A stretch of DNA of 64,000 bases from Arcanobacterium_A bovis. GTDB taxonomy: Bacteria; Actinomycetota; Actinomycetes; Actinomycetales; Actinomycetaceae. Every line of letters starts with the position of its first letter. Position 1 is the first letter of the stretch. The stretch is from assembly GCF_042655305.1 (NCBI RefSeq), contig NZ_JBHSLR010000006.1; one strand, given 5' to 3'. Below the pieces are notes generated by a model, which was given only the letters and a program-made list of their open reading frames with translations, ran no database searches and had not been told where the DNA came from. The position numbers and the translations under genes are program-made. Positions 7,404 to 16,063 of this stretch are shown here, piece after piece.

Positions 7404-8762
7404 GTGAGTAAAAAACGGATTGTGATTTGCGGCGTCGTCGCGTGTTTGTGTGCGTACATCTTCGCGGATGCATGGGATCTGGTTCCTGGCATGCTGACGA
7501 CGAAACCTCTCGACAACCCACCCGCACCTTTTCCGCAGGTTGTGGCTACTGAGCAGCATCCAGTCGAGACACCGGCGTTGCAGCCGAGCGGAGCTCTGCC
7601 CAACGCCGCAACTATTTCCAGCATATTCGCAAAATTGCAATCTGATCCGCGAGTAGGTGGGAATGTGTCGGGGATCGTCACTGATCCAACTACTGGACAG
7701 GTGCTCGGTGAATATTACGGGGATCGCCCAAGCACTCCGGCCTCCACCACAAAATTGCTCACAGCTACGGCGGCCTTGCACGAACTAGGACCAGAAACCA
7801 CGCTCGCCACGAAAGTTAAATTAGACGGCGCGAGCCTTTTTCTGGTCGGTGGCGGCGATATTATGCTCTCCGCGGGTCAAGGAAACCCTGCAGCCGAAGT
7901 TGGGCATGCTGGTCTAGCGGATCTCGCAAGCAAAACTGCCGAAAATCTCAAGTCTAAAAACTTAACGTCAGTCCAACTTTTCCTCGACACGAGCTTGTTC
8001 TCAGGTCCTAGCTACAGCCCGACGTGGGATTCGTCCATCACGCGCTACGTTATGGAAATGTCTCCCATTGCCGTCAATCGAAATTTTGATGCGAATAACA
8101 AGGTTGCTCCTCATCCCACAAATACCGTGATCCAAGCATTTACGCAGGCGCTAGGTGCACAAGGAATTTCGGTAACGGCTACTGGCAACAAGACCTCCAC
8201 GTCAGGAGCACAAGAAGTCGCGGCGGTTGAGTCGGCGCCGGTGCGAGACATTGTCTCGCGCATGTTGCTCGAATCGGACAATTCCATCGCGGAAACGCTA
8301 GGACACCTCGTTGCTATCAAGGCAGGTGAACCGGCAGATTTTAACGGAGCTTCACGCGCGGTTATCAAGAGCTTGAAAGCTCAAGGCATCTCAATATCTG
8401 GTGTGGCGCTATCCGATTCGAGCGGTCTATCGGAGATGAACAAAATCCCGCCGCGCACATTGGTTGATATTCTCAACCATGTATGGAGTTGTAGTGACTG
8501 CAAACTGACAGCCATTGGCCCTGGTCTCCCAGTTGCAGGACTGGACGGCACTCTTCACGATCGTTTCGGGGCGACGGCGGGGCTCGGCTTTGTTCGCGCC
8601 AAAACCGGTTCGCTCTCCGACGTCTCCTCACTAGCTGGCTACACGTTCACAGCAGGTGGAAGGCCGTTGAGCTTTGCTGTTATCGTGGACAATGCCGTAC
8701 GTGTGCCAGGATTATATGCAAAACCGGCCATTGACGAAGCTATTGCTGCGCTGAGGAAGTAG
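7404..8762 (+). CDS. dacB: D-alanyl-D-alanine carboxypeptidase/endopeptidase (PBP4 family)
   Basis: Peptidase S13 family, about 452 residues. The N-terminus (MSKKRIVICGVVACLCAYIF) is a membrane anchor or signal segment, so it acts on peptidoglycan outside the cell, trimming or cleaving D-Ala-linked peptides. Active-site motifs in order: SxxK (STTK, residues 114-117), SxN (SDN in LLESDNSIAE) and KTG (AKTGSLSDV). A TTG six codons upstream (7386) could also start it, but GTG 7404 keeps the usual short positively charged N-terminus. It heads the conserved run dacB-tilS-hpt-ftsH, and tilS begins 8 bases after its stop. Confidence 0.92.
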   Translation: MSKKRIVICGVVACLCAYIFADAWDLVPGMLTTKPLDNPPAPFPQVVATEQHPVETPALQPSGALPNAATISSIFAKLQSDPRVGGNVSGIVTDPTTGQVLGEYYGDRPSTPASTTKLLTATAALHELGPETTLATKVKLDGASLFLVGGGDIMLSAGQGNPAAEVGHAGLADLASKTAENLKSKNLTSVQLFLDTSLFSGPSYSPTWDSSITRYVMEMSPIAVNRNFDANNKVAPHPTNTVIQAFTQALGAQGISVTATGNKTSTSGAQEVAAVESAPVRDIVSRMLLESDNSIAETLGHLVAIKAGEPADFNGASRAVIKSLKAQGISISGVALSDSSGLSEMNKIPPRTLVDILNHVWSCSDCKLTAIGPGLPVAGLDGTLHDRFGATAGLGFVRAKTGSLSDVSSLAGYTFTAGGRPLSFAVIVDNAVRVPGLYAKPAIDEAIAALRK

Positions 8763-8770
8763 GAACCGAT

Positions 8771-9883
8771 ATGGCTGGACCACATCGCCTAGTTTCGTTA
8801 ACTCGCCAAAAAATTGCCGCTGCTTTAGCAGACATCCCAGCTGACGAGCCAATTCTGCTCGCTGTTTCAGGTGGTGCTGATTCGATGGCGCTCGCGGCTA
8901 CTACTGCCTTCGAATGTTTGCATAAGAAAGATGCGCGTCGTCGTCAGGTGCTGTCGCTAACCGTAGACCACGCAATTCGGCCCGAATCGGCACATGAGGC
9001 AGCCGTCGTCGTCGAACGCCTGCGCAAGCTGGGAATTGGGGCTTTCTCCACGCGCGTGGAGATTGGCAGTGGGGCGGGGCCGGAAGGTGATGCCCGTGAA
9101 GCACGTTATCAAGCGATTGCCGATTTTGCCCGTGCGCACGGTTTGCATCGCTCAAACGGTTCCCGTCACTCAAATGGTCTAGATATGCCTGCCACAGTGC
9201 TGTTGGGGCACAATGCCAACGACCAAGCGGAAACTGTGCTTTTAGGGCTGAGCCGTGGGGCGGGTACGCGGTCAATGGCGGGTATGCCGCAAGCCGGCAT
9301 GCTCCCTACCTCTACAGATGTTCCTTTTATCCGGCCTTTTCTCACGGTGAGTGCAGCCGATTTGCGCACTGTGTGTCACGAACTCGGCATTGATTACGTG
9401 AATGATCCAACCAATGAGCTCGAAGGCCCGTGGACTGCTGCCGACGGAAGCCCCTTGCGTCGCTCAGCCGTGCGTCACCAGGTAATTCCAGCTTTGCAGC
9501 AGGCTTTTGGGCGCGACGTCGTTGGGGCGCTGGAACGCACCGGGCGGATGTTACGCGACGACGACGAAGCCCTCACCGCGATAGCCACCAAGGTGTTGTC
9601 TCAAATTCGCTCAGAAGTTGATTCTCACATGTCAAGACCGGACGCAATGTTAGTATTGCCTTGTGAACAGCTTAAACAGCACCCACGAGCTGTGCGAACG
9701 AGGGTGGTGCGGTTGGCATATTCGGCATGTGGCGGATCTGGCGGTGATCTCGTTTTCTGGCACATTGACGCGATTGATAAGCTGATTATTGGTCGAGACA
9801 ATAAAGTTGGCATTGACTTACCGGGAATGAGGGTGTGGCGTGAGCATAATACGCTCGCTTTTCTTTCCGCATTGCGCAACTAA
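8771..9883 (+). CDS. tilS: tRNA(Ile)-lysidine synthase
   Basis: Modifies the wobble C34 of tRNA-Ile(CAU) to lysidine using ATP and lysine, so that the tRNA reads AUA and is charged by IleRS. The PP-loop SGGADS lies near residue 33 in ILLAVSGGADSMAL, followed by TVDHAIR and the GHNANDQAETVLL motif, all diagnostic. At 370 residues it is a bit longer than many actinobacterial versions, with an insertion around residues 120-140 (SNGSRHSNGLD) rich in Ser/Asn/His. ATG 8771 follows AGGAACCGAT. Probably cotranscribed with dacB and hpt. Confidence 0.93.
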   Translation: MAGPHRLVSLTRQKIAAALADIPADEPILLAVSGGADSMALAATTAFECLHKKDARRRQVLSLTVDHAIRPESAHEAAVVVERLRKLGIGAFSTRVEIGSGAGPEGDAREARYQAIADFARAHGLHRSNGSRHSNGLDMPATVLLGHNANDQAETVLLGLSRGAGTRSMAGMPQAGMLPTSTDVPFIRPFLTVSAADLRTVCHELGIDYVNDPTNELEGPWTAADGSPLRRSAVRHQVIPALQQAFGRDVVGALERTGRMLRDDDEALTAIATKVLSQIRSEVDSHMSRPDAMLVLPCEQLKQHPRAVRTRVVRLAYSACGGSGGDLVFWHIDAIDKLIIGRDNKVGIDLPGMRVWREHNTLAFLSALRN

Positions 9884-9930
9884 ACACACGGCTTAATGCA
9901 CGACAAATAGCAGCACATATGGAGGATCAC

Positions 9931-10485
9931 ATGGATTTGAAAGACACCGGAAACGATATCGAAAAGGTGCTTTTCACCGAGGAGCAGATAAATCAGCGTC
10001 TCACTGAGCTTGGCGACGAAATCTCACGCGATTACGAAGGTGAAGATCTGCTGCTCGTTGGCGTGCTCAAAGGTGCCATCATGGTGATGGCTGATCTTTC
10101 GCGCAAAATCCATATTCAGACGGCGATGGACTGGATGGCAGTTTCTTCCTATGGTGCGGGCACGAAATCCTCTGGTGTAGTGCGGATTCTCAAAGATTTG
10201 AACGAAGATCTCCAAGGGCGAAATGTGCTTATCGTGGAAGACATTCTCGATTCAGGCTTAACTCTGGCATGGTTGAAAGCGAATCTTGAGTCGCGCGGAA
10301 CGAAGTCGATCAAGATTGCTACGATGTTCCGCAAGCCAGAAGCGGCTAAAGTACATGTAGATGTTGATTACGTAGGTTTTGATATTCCAAATGAATTTGT
10401 GGTGGGGTATGGGCTTGATTATGCGGAGAAATACCGCCATCTGCCATTCGTTGGCACCCTCGCTCCACACGTTTACGGAGGCTAA
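9931..10485 (+). CDS. hpt: hypoxanthine phosphoribosyltransferase
   Basis: Salvages hypoxanthine and guanine to IMP/GMP with PRPP. The PRPP-binding loop is VLIVEDILDSGLTL, and LLLVGVLKGAIMVMADL and the late VVGYGLDYAEKYRHLPF are HPRT signatures. ATG 9931 is preferred because GGAGG sits 6 bases before it; an upstream ATG at 9919 overlaps that ribosome binding site. 184 residues. Located between tilS and ftsH, the conserved order in Gram-positive bacteria, and its stop abuts the ftsH start (TAA then ATG, sharing one base). Confidence 0.95.
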   Translation: MDLKDTGNDIEKVLFTEEQINQRLTELGDEISRDYEGEDLLLVGVLKGAIMVMADLSRKIHIQTAMDWMAVSSYGAGTKSSGVVRILKDLNEDLQGRNVLIVEDILDSGLTLAWLKANLESRGTKSIKIATMFRKPEAAKVHVDVDYVGFDIPNEFVVGYGLDYAEKYRHLPFVGTLAPHVYGG

Positions 10486-12687
10486 ATGACTGTGAACCCA
10501 CCTTCAGCTGAGGGTCACCAAAACATCCTTTTCGCAGCTGGCGACGACGATCCCAAACGTCGTCGTTCGAAGCGCGCCAAGCAACTTGATGAGTTCAATC
10601 GGCGGGGTCGGAATTCCCATAAACGTCCGCGCGATCTGCGAAACTCTTCGCCACGTCGTCCAGGTAATGGCGAGAATGAAAAGCGCGTGCCGTTACGGCG
10701 TCGAATCCTCACCGGTTTTGCGCTCGTGCTGCTTGGTGGCTTGGCGATTTTTTGGTACCTCGATTTGGGTGGGTTTACCTCGGTAAAGACCTCCGAAGGA
10801 AAACAGGTTCTGCAAGAGAAGAAAATTGAGCTTGCGCAGATCACTGAGGGTGTGCAGCAAGTGCAGGTTTGGCTGAAAGACGATTTCACGCCAACCGACA
10901 CTGAGGGCGAGAAGCTCAAGCCCACCAAGAAGGTGCAATTCCAGTACGCAAATGCCGAAGCTGCCGAAGTGGCAAAGCTGGTGCAGGATGCCAAACCGGA
11001 AAATGGTTACAATTCGTTAGTACCTCAGCAGTCGTTCCTCAGCTCGATGTTTACGTTGATGCTGCCGATGCTGCTGATTATCGGCCTGTTCATGTGGCTC
11101 TTGCCCAAGATGCAGTCGGGAATGACGGCGTTTGGCAAGGTAAAGCGAGATGGCATGGACTCGGATTTGCCGGACGTGACCTTCGCTGATGTTGCAGGTG
11201 TGGACGAAGCCGTTGAAGAGTTGCGCGAAATCAAGGAATTTATCGACACTCCAGACAAGTTCCACAAGATGGGCGCGAAGATTCCGAAAGGCGTACTGCT
11301 TTACGGTCCGCCGGGAACTGGAAAGACCCTTCTTGCTAAAGCAGTGGCTGGCGAAGCAGGCGTTCCGTTCTTCCATATTTCTGCTTCTGAATTTGTGGAG
11401 ATGTTTGTTGGCGTGGGTGCTTCTCGCGTGCGAGACCTCTTCAACAAGGCTAAAAAGACAGCTCCGGCCATTATTTTCGTAGACGAAATCGATGCCGTAG
11501 GCCGCAACCGTGGCTCTGGAATCGGTGGCGGAAATGATGAGCGCGAGCAGACACTCAACCAGCTCTTGGTGGAGATGGACGGCTTTGATGAGCACACGAA
11601 TGTGATCGTAATTGCTGCTACGAACCGTCCTGATGTGCTCGATTCAGCACTGCTTCGCCCAGGCCGTTTTGATCGCCAGATTGCTGTAGACGCTCCCGAT
11701 TTGCCAGGCCGCCGTCAAATTCTTGACGTGCACGCAAAAGGAAAACCGCTGGCAGATGACGTCGAGCTGGAAGCAATCGCGCGCCGTACCCCTGGTTTCT
11801 CTGGCGCGGATCTCGCTAACTTGCTCAACGAAGCAGCTTTGCTCGCCGCGCGTCGTGAACACGAAGTTATTACGGAAGACGACGTTGACGAGGCTATCGA
11901 CCGTGTTCTCGCGGGCCCACAACGCCGTACGCGGGTGATGAACGCAGAAGAAAAGCGAATGACCGCCTATCATGAGGGTGGGCATGCCGTGGCAGCTGCG
12001 GCGCTGAACTACACTGATCCGGTCACGAAGGTGACGATTCTTCCGCGTGGCCGCGCTTTGGGCTACACCATGGTTATGCCTACCGAGGACAAGTACTCAA
12101 CCTCACGTAACGAATTGCTTGACCAGCTAGTTTACGCGATGGGTGGCCGTATTGCTGAAGAGATCGTATTCCACGATCCGTCAACTGGCGCTTCAAACGA
12201 CATCCAAAAGGCAACCAACATTGCGCGCAAGATGGTTACTGAATACGGAATGTCGGCACGAGTGGGAGCTGTGCGACTTGTTGCCGACGATTCTGATCCG
12301 ATGACTCGCATGGGCGGCGGAAATTCTCGCGAATATTCCGAGGAAATGGCGCGAATTGTGGACGACGAAGTGCAAAAGCTTCTCGATACAGCGAACCAAG
12401 AAGCGTGGCAGGTACTCAATGAAAACCGGCACGTGCTAGACAAACTAGCTGCGCGATTGCTTGAAAAAGAGACGATTCTTGAAAACGAATTGAAAGAAAT
12501 TTTCAAAGAGATTCGCAAGGCGCCGAAGCGCGTGCAGTGGCTGTCGTCGCCGGATCGCCCTGTCTCCGATATTCCTCCGGTTCCGTTGCCACAAGAATTA
12601 GTGGACACCAAGCACTCTGCCGCTGAGGGAATCGAAATTGGGCCGGGCGCTACGGACGTTCCGCCGGTTACTGAGCAGGAGAGCTAA
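10486..12687 (+). CDS. ftsH: ATP-dependent zinc metalloprotease FtsH
   Basis: Membrane-anchored AAA+ protease that degrades damaged membrane proteins and selected regulators. Two membrane segments (about residues 70-90 and 187-208) flank an extracytoplasmic domain; then AAA+ with Walker A GPPGTGKT (274-281), Walker B IIFVDEID and the pore motif FVG; and the zinc site HEGGH (about 496-500). The ATG overlaps the hpt stop with GGAGG upstream. The N-terminus is odd: about 68 residues, rich in Arg and Pro, precede the first membrane segment, where most FtsH proteins have only a few. The C-terminal tail (SSPDRPVSDIPPVPLP...) is proline-rich, as in other actinobacteria. Confidence 0.97.
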   Translation: MTVNPPSAEGHQNILFAAGDDDPKRRRSKRAKQLDEFNRRGRNSHKRPRDLRNSSPRRPGNGENEKRVPLRRRILTGFALVLLGGLAIFWYLDLGGFTSVKTSEGKQVLQEKKIELAQITEGVQQVQVWLKDDFTPTDTEGEKLKPTKKVQFQYANAEAAEVAKLVQDAKPENGYNSLVPQQSFLSSMFTLMLPMLLIIGLFMWLLPKMQSGMTAFGKVKRDGMDSDLPDVTFADVAGVDEAVEELREIKEFIDTPDKFHKMGAKIPKGVLLYGPPGTGKTLLAKAVAGEAGVPFFHISASEFVEMFVGVGASRVRDLFNKAKKTAPAIIFVDEIDAVGRNRGSGIGGGNDEREQTLNQLLVEMDGFDEHTNVIVIAATNRPDVLDSALLRPGRFDRQIAVDAPDLPGRRQILDVHAKGKPLADDVELEAIARRTPGFSGADLANLLNEAALLAARREHEVITEDDVDEAIDRVLAGPQRRTRVMNAEEKRMTAYHEGGHAVAAAALNYTDPVTKVTILPRGRALGYTMVMPTEDKYSTSRNELLDQLVYAMGGRIAEEIVFHDPSTGASNDIQKATNIARKMVTEYGMSARVGAVRLVADDSDPMTRMGGGNSREYSEEMARIVDDEVQKLLDTANQEAWQVLNENRHVLDKLAARLLEKETILENELKEIFKEIRKAPKRVQWLSSPDRPVSDIPPVPLPQELVDTKHSAAEGIEIGPGATDVPPVTEQES

Positions 12688-13254
12688 GTGGCTTACGACG
12701 AAGAAGGTGTGCGCAAGGCGATTTATGATCTCCTTGTGGCTGTAGGCGAGGACCCACAGCGAGATGGCCTGCTCGACACTCCTACGCGTATGGCGCGTGC
12801 ATATCGTGAGATATTTGCTGGGCTCGAATCGGATCCGAGCGAGGTACTCGACACAACCTTCGATATCGATCACCAAGAGATGATTTTGGTGCGAGATATA
12901 CCGATGTATTCGGTGTGTGAGCATCACCTTCTTCCGTTTCATGGAGTCGCGCATGTGGGGTATATTCCCAGCGACGACGGTAAGGTTACGGGGCTGTCGA
13001 AACTCGCGCGGCTCGTTGAAGGATTTTCGCGCAGGCCACAAGTACAAGAGCGCATTACGACGAACGTTGCCGATGCCCTTATGGATCGCTTGCAAGCGCG
13101 TGGCGTGATTGTGGTGATCGAAGCCGAGCATATGTGTATGTCGATGCGTGGCGTGCGCAAACCGGGTTCTCGCACTGTGACTTCGGCAGTGCGTGGCTGT
13201 TTGCGTGATGGCACCACGCGGGCTGAAGCGATGAGCTTAATTATGGCAAAGTGA
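12688..13254 (+). CDS. folE: GTP cyclohydrolase I
   Basis: First step of tetrahydrofolate synthesis: GTP to 7,8-dihydroneopterin triphosphate, in a homodecamer with zinc. Zinc ligands are visible in SVCEHHLLPFHG and AEHMCMSMRGVRKPGS; the substrate region GLSKLARLVEGFSRRPQVQER is typical. The GTG start directly follows the ftsH stop (TAA GTG overlap), and AGGAGAGC gives the ribosome binding site. 188 residues, normal length. First of three consecutive folate genes. Confidence 0.96.
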   Translation: MAYDEEGVRKAIYDLLVAVGEDPQRDGLLDTPTRMARAYREIFAGLESDPSEVLDTTFDIDHQEMILVRDIPMYSVCEHHLLPFHGVAHVGYIPSDDGKVTGLSKLARLVEGFSRRPQVQERITTNVADALMDRLQARGVIVVIEAEHMCMSMRGVRKPGSRTVTSAVRGCLRDGTTRAEAMSLIMAK

Positions 13255-13287
13255 GTTCGCAATATTCGCAATAAAGGAGCAGTTTTC

Positions 13288-14085
13288 ATGGAAATCATGG
13301 GGATCCTCAACGTTACGCCTGATTCTTTTTCCGACGGCGGTAACTGGGTAACTACCGATGCGGCGATTGCACATGGGCGCGAGATGATTTCGCAGGGTGC
13401 AACAATCCTTGATATTGGTGGCGAATCCACCCGTCCGGGTGCTCAGCAGCTCAGCTGGGAACAAGAATGGGATCGCATCGCTGATGTTGTAGCCGTACTT
13501 TCGCAAGAAGTGACAGTTTCGGTAGATACCTACCACGCGCAAACCGCACAAAAAGCTGTGGCTGCTGGTGCCCATATCGTCAATGATGTGACTGGTGGCG
13601 CTGGTGATCCGAATATGTTTGCAACTGTGGCTGAGCTGGACTGCTCCTATATCCTCCAGCATGGCCGTGGCAATAGTCAGACCATGAATGATCTGGCCAA
13701 CTATGACGGACCGGTAGCGCACGTCGTCGCAAACGAATTAATTGCGAGCCGTGATGCGGCTGTGCGCAGCGGAATTGATTCTGAGCGTATTATCCTCGAC
13801 CCAGGACTCGGATTTGCCAAAATGGGCGATCAGAACTGGGAACTTCTTGCCGATCTTGAAGTCTTTTTGGAACTTGGTCATCCGGTACTCATCGGACAAT
13901 CGCGCAAACGATTCCTCAGCGCAGTCGCCGGTGAATCGCGCGTTGAAGATCGCGATGTTGCTACGGCTACGATTTCCGGATTGCTCAGTGAAACGGGCGT
14001 TTGGGCTGTACGAGTGCATAACGTTGCTGCTAGTGCGCAAGCAATTGCTGTTCATCTGAAGCTCTCGAGTCTAGGCGCTTGGTAG
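13288..14085 (+). CDS. folP: dihydropteroate synthase
   Basis: Condenses 6-hydroxymethyl-dihydropterin pyrophosphate with p-aminobenzoate; the target of sulfonamides. TIM-barrel signatures: GILNVTPDSFSDGG, DIGGESTRPGA, HIVNDVTGG and LDPGLGFAKMGDQNW. 265 residues, with RBS AAAGGAG 7 bases before the ATG. Thirty-three bases after folE and overlapping or abutting the folB-folK fusion. Confidence 0.96.
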   Translation: MEIMGILNVTPDSFSDGGNWVTTDAAIAHGREMISQGATILDIGGESTRPGAQQLSWEQEWDRIADVVAVLSQEVTVSVDTYHAQTAQKAVAAGAHIVNDVTGGAGDPNMFATVAELDCSYILQHGRGNSQTMNDLANYDGPVAHVVANELIASRDAAVRSGIDSERIILDPGLGFAKMGDQNWELLADLEVFLELGHPVLIGQSRKRFLSAVAGESRVEDRDVATATISGLLSETGVWAVRVHNVAASAQAIAVHLKLSSLGAW

Positions 14086-14087
14086 AG

Positions 14088-14918
14088 ATGCGCGTCGATA
14101 CGATTCATCTGCGTGGATTGAGCGCTTATGGCACTCATGGAGTGCTTGACTTTGAGCACCGTGAGCCACAAGAATTCGTGGTAGATGTGTCTTATTCGGT
14201 GGTGACCGAACGTGCAGTTGTTACTGACGACATCTCCCATACGATCTCTTACGCGGATATTGCAGCCGCGGTAGTACAAAGGATTACGGGCGAACACGTT
14301 GATTTGATCGAAACGCTCGCTGATCGGATTGCGAATGACGTGCTCGAGTTTGGCGCGCGTGAGGTGGACGTGACGGTTCATAAACCGCAAGCGCCTATTG
14401 AGCAGACTTTTGCAGATGTGTGTGTGCAAGCACATCGCCAAGCTGCTATTTTGAGTGGTGGCCGGCGAAAATACGTCATTGCTTTGGGATCGAATCTTGA
14501 TAATCCGCGCCAGCATGTGTCTGAAGCGATTGAGCAGCTCAGTGAGTTGTTTTCGGAAATGACAGTATCGGATTTGTTCACTACTGCACCAGTTCTTCAC
14601 CCGGGTCAAGCTGAGCAGCCGGACTACGTCAATGCAGTGCTGATCGGCTATTCAGCGGCAGCTCCAATTGCTGTGTTGCATGCCTTGCAAGAGATTGAGT
14701 GGAAACACGGGCGTGAACGGCTCGAACATTGGGGAGCACGCACATTGGATCTCGACATTATTGCAATCGAAGGCGTGACCAGCTCCGACGTCGAACTCAC
14801 GGTACCGCACCCGCGCGCAGCACTACGCCGCTTTGTGCTTGAGCCGTGGCTGAGCATCGAACCAGACGCCGAGCTAAGTGGTGTTGCTTTGACGCAGCTC
14901 GTTGGGAGTGCACAATGA
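14088..14918 (+). CDS. folBK: bifunctional dihydroneopterin aldolase / 6-hydroxymethyl-dihydropterin pyrophosphokinase
   Basis: A fusion of FolB (about residues 1-115: IHLRGLSAYGTHGVLDFE, then VDLIETLADRIANDVLE) and FolK (about 125-276: YVIALGSNLDNPRQHV, ARTLDLDIIAI, VPHPRAALRRFVLEPW). Both activities are the steps immediately before FolP. The fusion is common in Actinobacteria. Start is uncertain: ATG 14088 is used, but a TTG at 14079 overlapping the folP stop would add three residues; neither has a strong ribosome binding site, suggesting translational coupling. Confidence 0.92.
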   Translation: MRVDTIHLRGLSAYGTHGVLDFEHREPQEFVVDVSYSVVTERAVVTDDISHTISYADIAAAVVQRITGEHVDLIETLADRIANDVLEFGAREVDVTVHKPQAPIEQTFADVCVQAHRQAAILSGGRRKYVIALGSNLDNPRQHVSEAIEQLSELFSEMTVSDLFTTAPVLHPGQAEQPDYVNAVLIGYSAAAPIAVLHALQEIEWKHGRERLEHWGARTLDLDIIAIEGVTSSDVELTVPHPRAALRRFVLEPWLSIEPDAELSGVALTQLVGSAQ

Positions 14919-15457
14919 ATCATCGCCGAGGTTCGTCTGGTTCGCCTAGCCCGTCCGGATCATCGGGTTCGTTGCAGCCCACGCAGATCTGGTGGATACT
15001 GTGCCTAGTTGCGATCTCACTGGTGCTGTCTTTTTTCGGAATTGATCTGTGGCTTAGGCGCGGAAATTCCCCGATTTTATTGCCGGTGTGGGGCTTTGTG
15101 TTGCCACTTCTTGTTGGGATTTTTGTTTTGTGGCAAGGCTGGCGCGTGCGTGCCTATAAGCGGGGCAAAAGTGCCTTGGAAGCGCTCGCTGCTGCGCGAA
15201 TTTGGGTGCTGACCCAAGCCACATCGCGGGCGGGAGCTGTGCTCACTGGTTTTAGCTTCGGCGTCGTCTTGGCATATGCGCACCTCAACCCCACGGCGTT
15301 TACCACTGATCAGATCCGAAACTTTTCTCTTGCTGGTTTGGGGTGGATCGCTTTGACGGTGGGTGCGCTTGTTGCCGAGCGCTGGTGTGTGGTTGATGAC
15401 GACGGCGGCGATGGTGACGCAACACCTGGCGGCTCTCTTAACGCCGCGCAAGGCTAA
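14915..15457 (+). CDS. DUF3180 membrane protein
   Basis: A 180-residue protein beginning at an ATG that overlaps the folK stop (ATGA). After a Ser/Gly/Pro-rich start come four predicted membrane segments: about 24-45, 52-75, 110-130 and 143-163. The pattern and the genomic place after folK match DUF3180, an actinobacterial family of unknown function. The C-terminus is Asp/Gly-rich. Conservation of the position suggests a link to the folate/cell-envelope operon, but no biochemical role is known. Confidence 0.88.
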   Translation: MNHRRGSSGSPSPSGSSGSLQPTQIWWILCLVAISLVLSFFGIDLWLRRGNSPILLPVWGFVLPLLVGIFVLWQGWRVRAYKRGKSALEALAAARIWVLTQATSRAGAVLTGFSFGVVLAYAHLNPTAFTTDQIRNFSLAGLGWIALTVGALVAERWCVVDDDGGDGDATPGGSLNAAQG

Positions 15458-15565
15458 ACACGATAAAGCTGGTTCGCATTATCAGGATGTGGAAGAATAG
15501 ATCCGCATGCAAGAACACGCTTCCATAGACAGTTGCATTGTGTATGGATCATGAAAAGGAACATC

Positions 15566-16063
15566 ATGAAACAGCCATTCGGCTCCGAACTTAACTTCAC
15601 CCCGGTAGACCCACAATATTTTAAGGTAATGCGGATATATGCTGTGCTCATTGCACTCGTAACGGTGTTGCCTGCAATCGTGCTGGCGATCATCTTCGGA
15701 CGCGACACGGTTTCGCTGATCGTATGGTGGAGTATCGTGGCCGTACTCGCCGTCGTGGGCTTGGCGACCCTTTTCTTTGCGCGCCGGCGTGCGAAAGCGA
15801 TTGGCTATCTCCAACGCGAGGATGAGCTGATCATTCGGCGCGGCATTATGTTCCATAAAATGACGGTGATCCCTTACGGCAGAATGCAGCAGGTGAATGT
15901 GGAAGCTGGACCGATTCTGAGCCGTTTTGGCCTAGCGAAAATTACGCTCGTGACAGCGTCAGCTGAATCCTCAGGAAGCATTCCAGGTATTTCACGTGGG
16001 GAAGCTGAGCGTTTGCGCGAAGTTCTCACCGCTCTGGGTAACGCACGGATGGAGGGGCTGTGA
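15566..16063 (+). CDS. PH-domain membrane protein, YdbS-like
   Basis: 165 residues: two membrane segments near the N-terminus (about 23-70, IYAVLIALVTVLPAIVLAII then IVWWSIVAVLAVVGLATLFF) followed by one bacterial PH domain (YLQREDELIIRRGIMFHKMTVIPYGRMQQVNV). This is the YdbS/bPH2 family. ATG 15566 is chosen for the AAGGA six bases upstream. It overlaps the next gene by four bases (GTGA). In Bacillus the YdbS-YdbT pair is linked to resistance to antimicrobial peptides; a similar role here is inference. Confidence 0.88.
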   Translation: MKQPFGSELNFTPVDPQYFKVMRIYAVLIALVTVLPAIVLAIIFGRDTVSLIVWWSIVAVLAVVGLATLFFARRRAKAIGYLQREDELIIRRGIMFHKMTVIPYGRMQQVNVEAGPILSRFGLAKITLVTASAESSGSIPGISRGEAERLREVLTALGNARMEGL

